Assembly: GCA_040388605.1 (NCBI GenBank)
Contig: JAZKBN010000045.1
Location: 1-46,577 of the forward strand
Direction: 5' to 3'
DNA length: 46,577 bases
DNA from: JAZKBN01 sp040388605
GTDB lineage: Bacteria > Bacteroidota > Bacteroidia > Cytophagales > Flexibacteraceae
Numbering within the stretch: position 1 is the stretch's first letter; each line of letters begins with the position of its first letter. Positions 42,656 through 46,577 of the stretch are shown here, piece after piece. The notes under the pieces are model-generated. The model saw only the letters and a list, made by a program, of their open reading frames with translations, was not told the DNA's origin and searched no databases. The translations under genes were made by a program, and so were the position numbers.

Positions 42656-45600
42656 ATGCATAAATTTACCCGAACGTTGCTGCTTTTCCTGCCGGTCTTT
42701 GTATTGGGCCTCTCAGGAGCCCTGGCAAAACCGTTAAACCCCGGTGGTCCGCGGCCTCAAAAAACTTTTTACGTTTCCAATTCAGGTACCGACGGCGTTG
42801 TTGCAACTCCTGATACCGACAGGGCAATGGTTTCTTCCACGCCTTGGAAAACTATTGCCTGGGCTTTGAAATACGCAAAGCGCGGCGATATTGTTAAAGT
42901 TGCCTACGGTACTTACGCTGAGCGACTTTCAGTAAACAGGGGAATTACCTTGCAGGGCATACCTGACGGCGGCGGGAATTACCCCGTGCTTACAGGCGGA
43001 ACGGGCACATCCAACGGCTACCTTACCGCGCCTGATTCTGTAAAGAGCATTGTTTATGTATCTGACTCGAACGCAACCTTCCAATACCTGCAGTTCGAAA
43101 TTAACCAGAGCACGGTAACCTGCGCAATTTTTGCAAGTCCGTCCGGCTCTTACCTTACCCAATACGATGCAGGCGGAACCGGGGCTACCGGCCACAACAA
43201 GAAGAACTGGAACCACCTGAGCCTGCTCGACTGTAAAATTCTGGGTACCAAGGCCAACAATAACGGCTGGTACAATTATGATTACTGGACCTGCGGCCTT
43301 TACCTGGTTGGCTATACCGGCAACCTTACCCGCACCGATGCGGATTTCTGCGAAGAGTTTATCATGAAACGCTCTTACGTAGGTCCTAAAAACCCGGCCA
43401 ACTTTACTTACATTGGTAAAGGCGTTCGTGTTACCAACGGCAAAGGCCTTATAGGCGGCTCTGCTGCAGACGGCAACACTGTAAGAGCGTATTACGGTGT
43501 ACAATGGGGCGGCGCACGCCAGGTGTTTGAAATTTCATACAACACCCTCAGCAGCTATAACGAGGTGAACTCAGGCGGAGACGGCTGGAATAAGTTCAAT
43601 AACAACACCTGTACCGTTGAGAAGCCTTATGCAGTACGTTTCGCATTCGAAATTAAAGATATGGCATCGGGCGGAGCTAATGTAATGTTCGAAGCAAGGA
43701 ATAACACCTTTACAGGCTATGGCCGCTTCGGTATTTTCGCAGGTAAATCAGGCAACTTCGTAATTGCCGATAACTTGCTTACCCCTGCCGATACAGCCAC
43801 AGATGCAACCGGTATTTATGTGGATACAAAAGTACTTACAGGCAATATTGGTGCAGTAACAGGTTCCACAACCTTGCCTCCGATTGCTATTTACGGTAAT
43901 ACCATTAACGGCGGCGTAGCCGGCAACAAAGGTTCGGCTATTCTTTTCGGTAACGCGCAGGGCCAAAAATCGGCAGGTGTGGTTTTAGATGCTTTCAGCA
44001 AAATTACACTTGGCGGCCAGGGCGATTCGGCCAACGTAATTCAGGGCTATTTCAAAAACTACATTGCATTTAAATCTAAGACCGGCGGCCAAACCACTGA
44101 TCCTTTCTGGTATGCATACCGTTTGCCCCAGGTAGGCGCAACCGGACCCCTGATTGCCACCAATTATGTGGGCGCGCAACTTAGCGGCGTGCAGGGCACA
44201 CAAGCTTCAAGCACCTATACTTACCCGGCCTGGGCTTTTTACTCTACCGATGCAAGTACCATGCTGCCTTTCAGCAATGATATTAATGCATCAGGCAACA
44301 AATTCCCTGACGCTGACGGTCTGAATACCAAACTGCCTGCTGCCATGAGCACTACCGAGCTTTATGCGCTTGAAGATAAAATAGTTCACGGAACTGATTG
44401 GGATTCGCTTGGCCTTGTGACTGTTGTTCCCAATAACGTTTACGTAACCGGTAACAATTTCGTGGCCGGCAAAACTGTTCACAGCCTTAAATACGCAGGT
44501 AACAGCATCAGCGATGGCTATACCATTAATGTAGCCCCCGGTGTAAGCGGCAGCCGCCTTGATGTTAAGTTCAACTCAACCCTTACTTCTTCTTCGCCGC
44601 TTGCTGTTGACTCATTGCAGTTCACCGGAAGCAGCAAGAGCCTTACCCTGGGCCAAAGCCTCACTGTCGGCAAAAGGCTTCAGCTTACTTCAGGTAAACT
44701 GCTTACAAACGGCTTTGGCGTAACAGCCCCCGCAACCGCAACGGTAAGCGGCGGCAGCGCCAACAGCTATGTGGTTACATCGGCTGCGGGTACTTATACC
44801 GCGCAGGGCGTAACAGGCAGCCGCCTGCTGCCAATTGGCTCATCAACCGGCTATGCCCCTGTAACAGTTCAGGATGCATCGGGCGATGATTTTACCGCCT
44901 ACGTTGAAGACAAAGGCTCTAAAACCGCATTCACTCCAAACATTCCTGCCGACGCACCAGCATGGGTGAACAAGCTTTGGCATGTGAGCGAAGGTACCCC
45001 CGGCGGCAGCAATGCCAAACTTACTTTCGGCTGGAACGCTTCTCAGACACCTGATGCCGAGCTGCTTTACTACCCGCTTATTGCCCGCAACAATGCCGGT
45101 ACCTGGGAAACCAACAGCAGCACACTGGGTACATTCAACGCGGCAGCTACCGGTTTCACAGAGTTCGGCGAATTTGCTGTTTACTCTTTCAACCAGGAGC
45201 TTAACGTAAGCTCTTTCACCCCTTCATCTGCTGCAGCGGGTCAGACTGTAACTGTATCGGGTGTTGGCTTTACCGACGGTATTGTAAGCCTGAAAGTTGG
45301 CGGCACTGCCGTAAGCCCCGGCAACTACACCGTGCTTGACGACAGCACATTAACCTTTACGGTTCCTGTAACCGTTAACGGAAGCGTTTGCGTGGAAATG
45401 AGCTATGGAACAGCCTGTAAAACAGGTTTCGTATTCCTGCCTACCATTGCCATCACCGGCTTTAACCTGACCACTGCCTGCGGAGGCAGCTCTGCCAATA
45501 TTTCTTTCAGCAGCGATGCTGTTGCCGGCGGCGGTAATATGTTCGGCGTTCAGCTGAGCGACAAAAACGGCAACTTTGCCGACAGCACAAGCAATGTTGT

Positions 45601-46577
45601 GGGAAGCGGCACAACCTCACCGGTTGCCATAGTATTCCCTGTAAGCCCTGCTTACGGAACAGGCTATAAGCTGCGTGTGCTTCAAAGCACTCCGTTTGCA
45701 GCGGGCACTGCAACAGGTTCATTTGAACTGAAACCGGCTTATACGCCAACTGCCACCGTATCGCAGGAAGGCTCTAACCCGCTTTGCTCAGGCGGTACCT
45801 TTGCCTTTACGGCCACAGTTAGCGGCGCACCAACCGGAACCACCTACCAGTGGAAAGTTGATAATGCAAACAGCGGCGCAGCTACTGCAAGCACATCTTT
45901 CACAACTTCTGGTCTTTCTAACGGAAGCACAGTTAGCCTTACCATTGTTCCGCCTGCATCTGCCTGCGTAAGCGGCAGCGCAAACAGCAACACCGTAACC
46001 ATCAGCGGCGCAACAAGCACCCCATGCGGTACAGCCTGGACAGGCGCTGTTTCCGGCGACTGGACCAACGCATCTAACTGGACTGCCGGCGTACCTAACT
46101 CGGGCACAAACGCATTGCTTACCGATGACGGCTTCTCTCCGGTAATTCCTTCATCAGGTCAGACTGCAACACTTACTATTGACCCTTCTTCTTCATTCAC
46201 CGGTTCCGGTACGCTGAACTTCTTCGGTGCGGGCCTTGTGAATAACGGCACTGTTACCGGCGGAACATTTGTATTCAATTCTGCAGCATCTGTAAGCGGC
46301 AAGTCACTAGAGCTTACTACATTAGAAGTTTACGGGGCATTAACCCTGAACGCTAAAGTCGGCGTAACCGATCATGTTGACCTGCACGGCATACCTGCAC
46401 CTCCGCCACCACGCTTAGGCGCACCTGACGGTAACGAGAACAACAACGGAAACGGCAACAGCACTATGGCTGCAGGCAGCGGCTCAATAGCTTCTAACGG
46501 TAATCTTACCCTGCACAGCACTGCTTCGCACACCGCTTATGTTGTAAACAGCAGCGCCTCTTCAGTAATAACAGGCG
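42656..46577 (+). CDS. Very large secreted/surface beta-helix and adhesin-like protein (3'-truncated by window end)
   Basis: The frame is open from the ATG at 42656 to the last base: 1307 residues with no stop, end outside the window. Signal peptide MHKFTRTLLLFLPVFVLGLSG ends near ALAK. Next comes a right-handed beta-helix region of pectate-lyase type (TFYVSNSGTDG, PWKTIAWALKYAKRGDIVKV, ERLSVNRGITLQG) running to about residue 460. An IPT/TIG-like domain is at about 848-910 (FTPSSAAAGQTVTVSGVGFTDG). A section with WTGAVSGDWTNASNWTAGVP lies at about 1127, a motif common in Bacteroidota surface proteins, and a Pro/Asn-rich stretch near 1245-1280. No catalytic residues are evident. A T9SS domain would be expected at the unseen end. 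Probable role: adhesion or carbohydrate binding. Confidence 0.88.
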   Translation, partial: MHKFTRTLLLFLPVFVLGLSGALAKPLNPGGPRPQKTFYVSNSGTDGVVATPDTDRAMVSSTPWKTIAWALKYAKRGDIVKVAYGTYAERLSVNRGITLQGIPDGGGNYPVLTGGTGTSNGYLTAPDSVKSIVYVSDSNATFQYLQFEINQSTVTCAIFASPSGSYLTQYDAGGTGATGHNKKNWNHLSLLDCKILGTKANNNGWYNYDYWTCGLYLVGYTGNLTRTDADFCEEFIMKRSYVGPKNPANFTYIGKGVRVTNGKGLIGGSAADGNTVRAYYGVQWGGARQVFEISYNTLSSYNEVNSGGDGWNKFNNNTCTVEKPYAVRFAFEIKDMASGGANVMFEARNNTFTGYGRFGIFAGKSGNFVIADNLLTPADTATDATGIYVDTKVLTGNIGAVTGSTTLPPIAIYGNTINGGVAGNKGSAILFGNAQGQKSAGVVLDAFSKITLGGQGDSANVIQGYFKNYIAFKSKTGGQTTDPFWYAYRLPQVGATGPLIATNYVGAQLSGVQGTQASSTYTYPAWAFYSTDASTMLPFSNDINASGNKFPDADGLNTKLPAAMSTTELYALEDKIVHGTDWDSLGLVTVVPNNVYVTGNNFVAGKTVHSLKYAGNSISDGYTINVAPGVSGSRLDVKFNSTLTSSSPLAVDSLQFTGSSKSLTLGQSLTVGKRLQLTSGKLLTNGFGVTAPATATVSGGSANSYVVTSAAGTYTAQGVTGSRLLPIGSSTGYAPVTVQDASGDDFTAYVEDKGSKTAFTPNIPADAPAWVNKLWHVSEGTPGGSNAKLTFGWNASQTPDAELLYYPLIARNNAGTWETNSSTLGTFNAAATGFTEFGEFAVYSFNQELNVSSFTPSSAAAGQTVTVSGVGFTDGIVSLKVGGTAVSPGNYTVLDDSTLTFTVPVTVNGSVCVEMSYGTACKTGFVFLPTIAITGFNLTTACGGSSANISFSSDAVAGGGNMFGVQLSDKNGNFADSTSNVVGSGTTSPVAIVFPVSPAYGTGYKLRVLQSTPFAAGTATGSFELKPAYTPTATVSQEGSNPLCSGGTFAFTATVSGAPTGTTYQWKVDNANSGAATASTSFTTSGLSNGSTVSLTIVPPASACVSGSANSNTVTISGATSTPCGTAWTGAVSGDWTNASNWTAGVPNSGTNALLTDDGFSPVIPSSGQTATLTIDPSSSFTGSGTLNFFGAGLVNNGTVTGGTFVFNSAASVSGKSLELTTLEVYGALTLNAKVGVTDHVDLHGIPAPPPPRLGAPDGNENNNGNGNSTMAAGSGSIASNGNLTLHSTASHTAYVVNSSASSVITG

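Overview
The window is a draft-assembly piece (two 10-N scaffold gaps, at 4585-4594 and 41399-41408) from a member of the Bacteroidota, probably a Chitinophaga/Sphingobacteria/Cytophaga-type bacterium. Three things point there. Four extracellular proteins end in a type IX secretion (T9SS) sorting domain. Several genes are preceded by the Bacteroidota -7 promoter box TAnnTTTG and lack an obvious Shine-Dalgarno. KDO synthesis (KdsA) marks a Gram-negative lipopolysaccharide maker. Several starts are GTG or TTG (rimP, the efflux adaptor, the WcaF-like acetyltransferase, probably the endonuclease-like protein).

Layout. 1-5170: the end of a PP2C phosphatase, a convergent isoaspartyl peptidase/asparaginase, a divergent orphan HisA-like barrel, and a secreted six-repeat NHL propeller protein broken by a gap. 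5263-13291 (minus): a GT-C-like membrane glycosyltransferase, then a tripartite RND efflux operon (tolC-like, adaptor, pump). 13774-20817 (minus): rluD, then the core rimP-nusA-infB operon with a textbook promoter and a terminator-like hairpin in its leader. 21058-23054 (minus): a two-gene ATPase plus DUF4435/TOPRIM cassette that resembles the PARIS phage-defence system. 23125-25987: kdsA, a lipoprotein, an AT-rich ORFan and an M23 peptidase pseudogene. 26138-30775 (plus): a secreted endonuclease/exonuclease/phosphatase-fold protein with altered catalytic positions, and a secreted GH13 glycosidase. 31344-34217 (minus): a small polysaccharide cluster (polymerase, acetyltransferase, glycosyltransferase). 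34430-36517: a TPR-sensor histidine kinase. 36518-36989: a non-coding stretch full of mini-hairpins. 36990-40169 (minus): a secreted C10 cysteine peptidase and a lipoprotein 6 bp downstream. 40412-40737: a small doubly broken gene. 40966-42192: pgk. 42656-46577: the first 1307 residues of a very large surface or secreted beta-helix/adhesin-like protein running off the window.

How the genes relate. Most of the window is housekeeping (translation and transcription, glycolysis, LPS) interleaved with cell-surface and secretion functions. The most interesting accessory unit is the PARIS-like pair. The most interesting sequence-level observations are the rimP leader hairpin, near-leaderless promoters, two pseudogenes in which a tryptophan position appears replaced by a stop codon, and the hairpin-dense region near 36.6-36.9 kb. 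No rRNA, tRNA, CRISPR array, insertion sequence or integrase was recognised.
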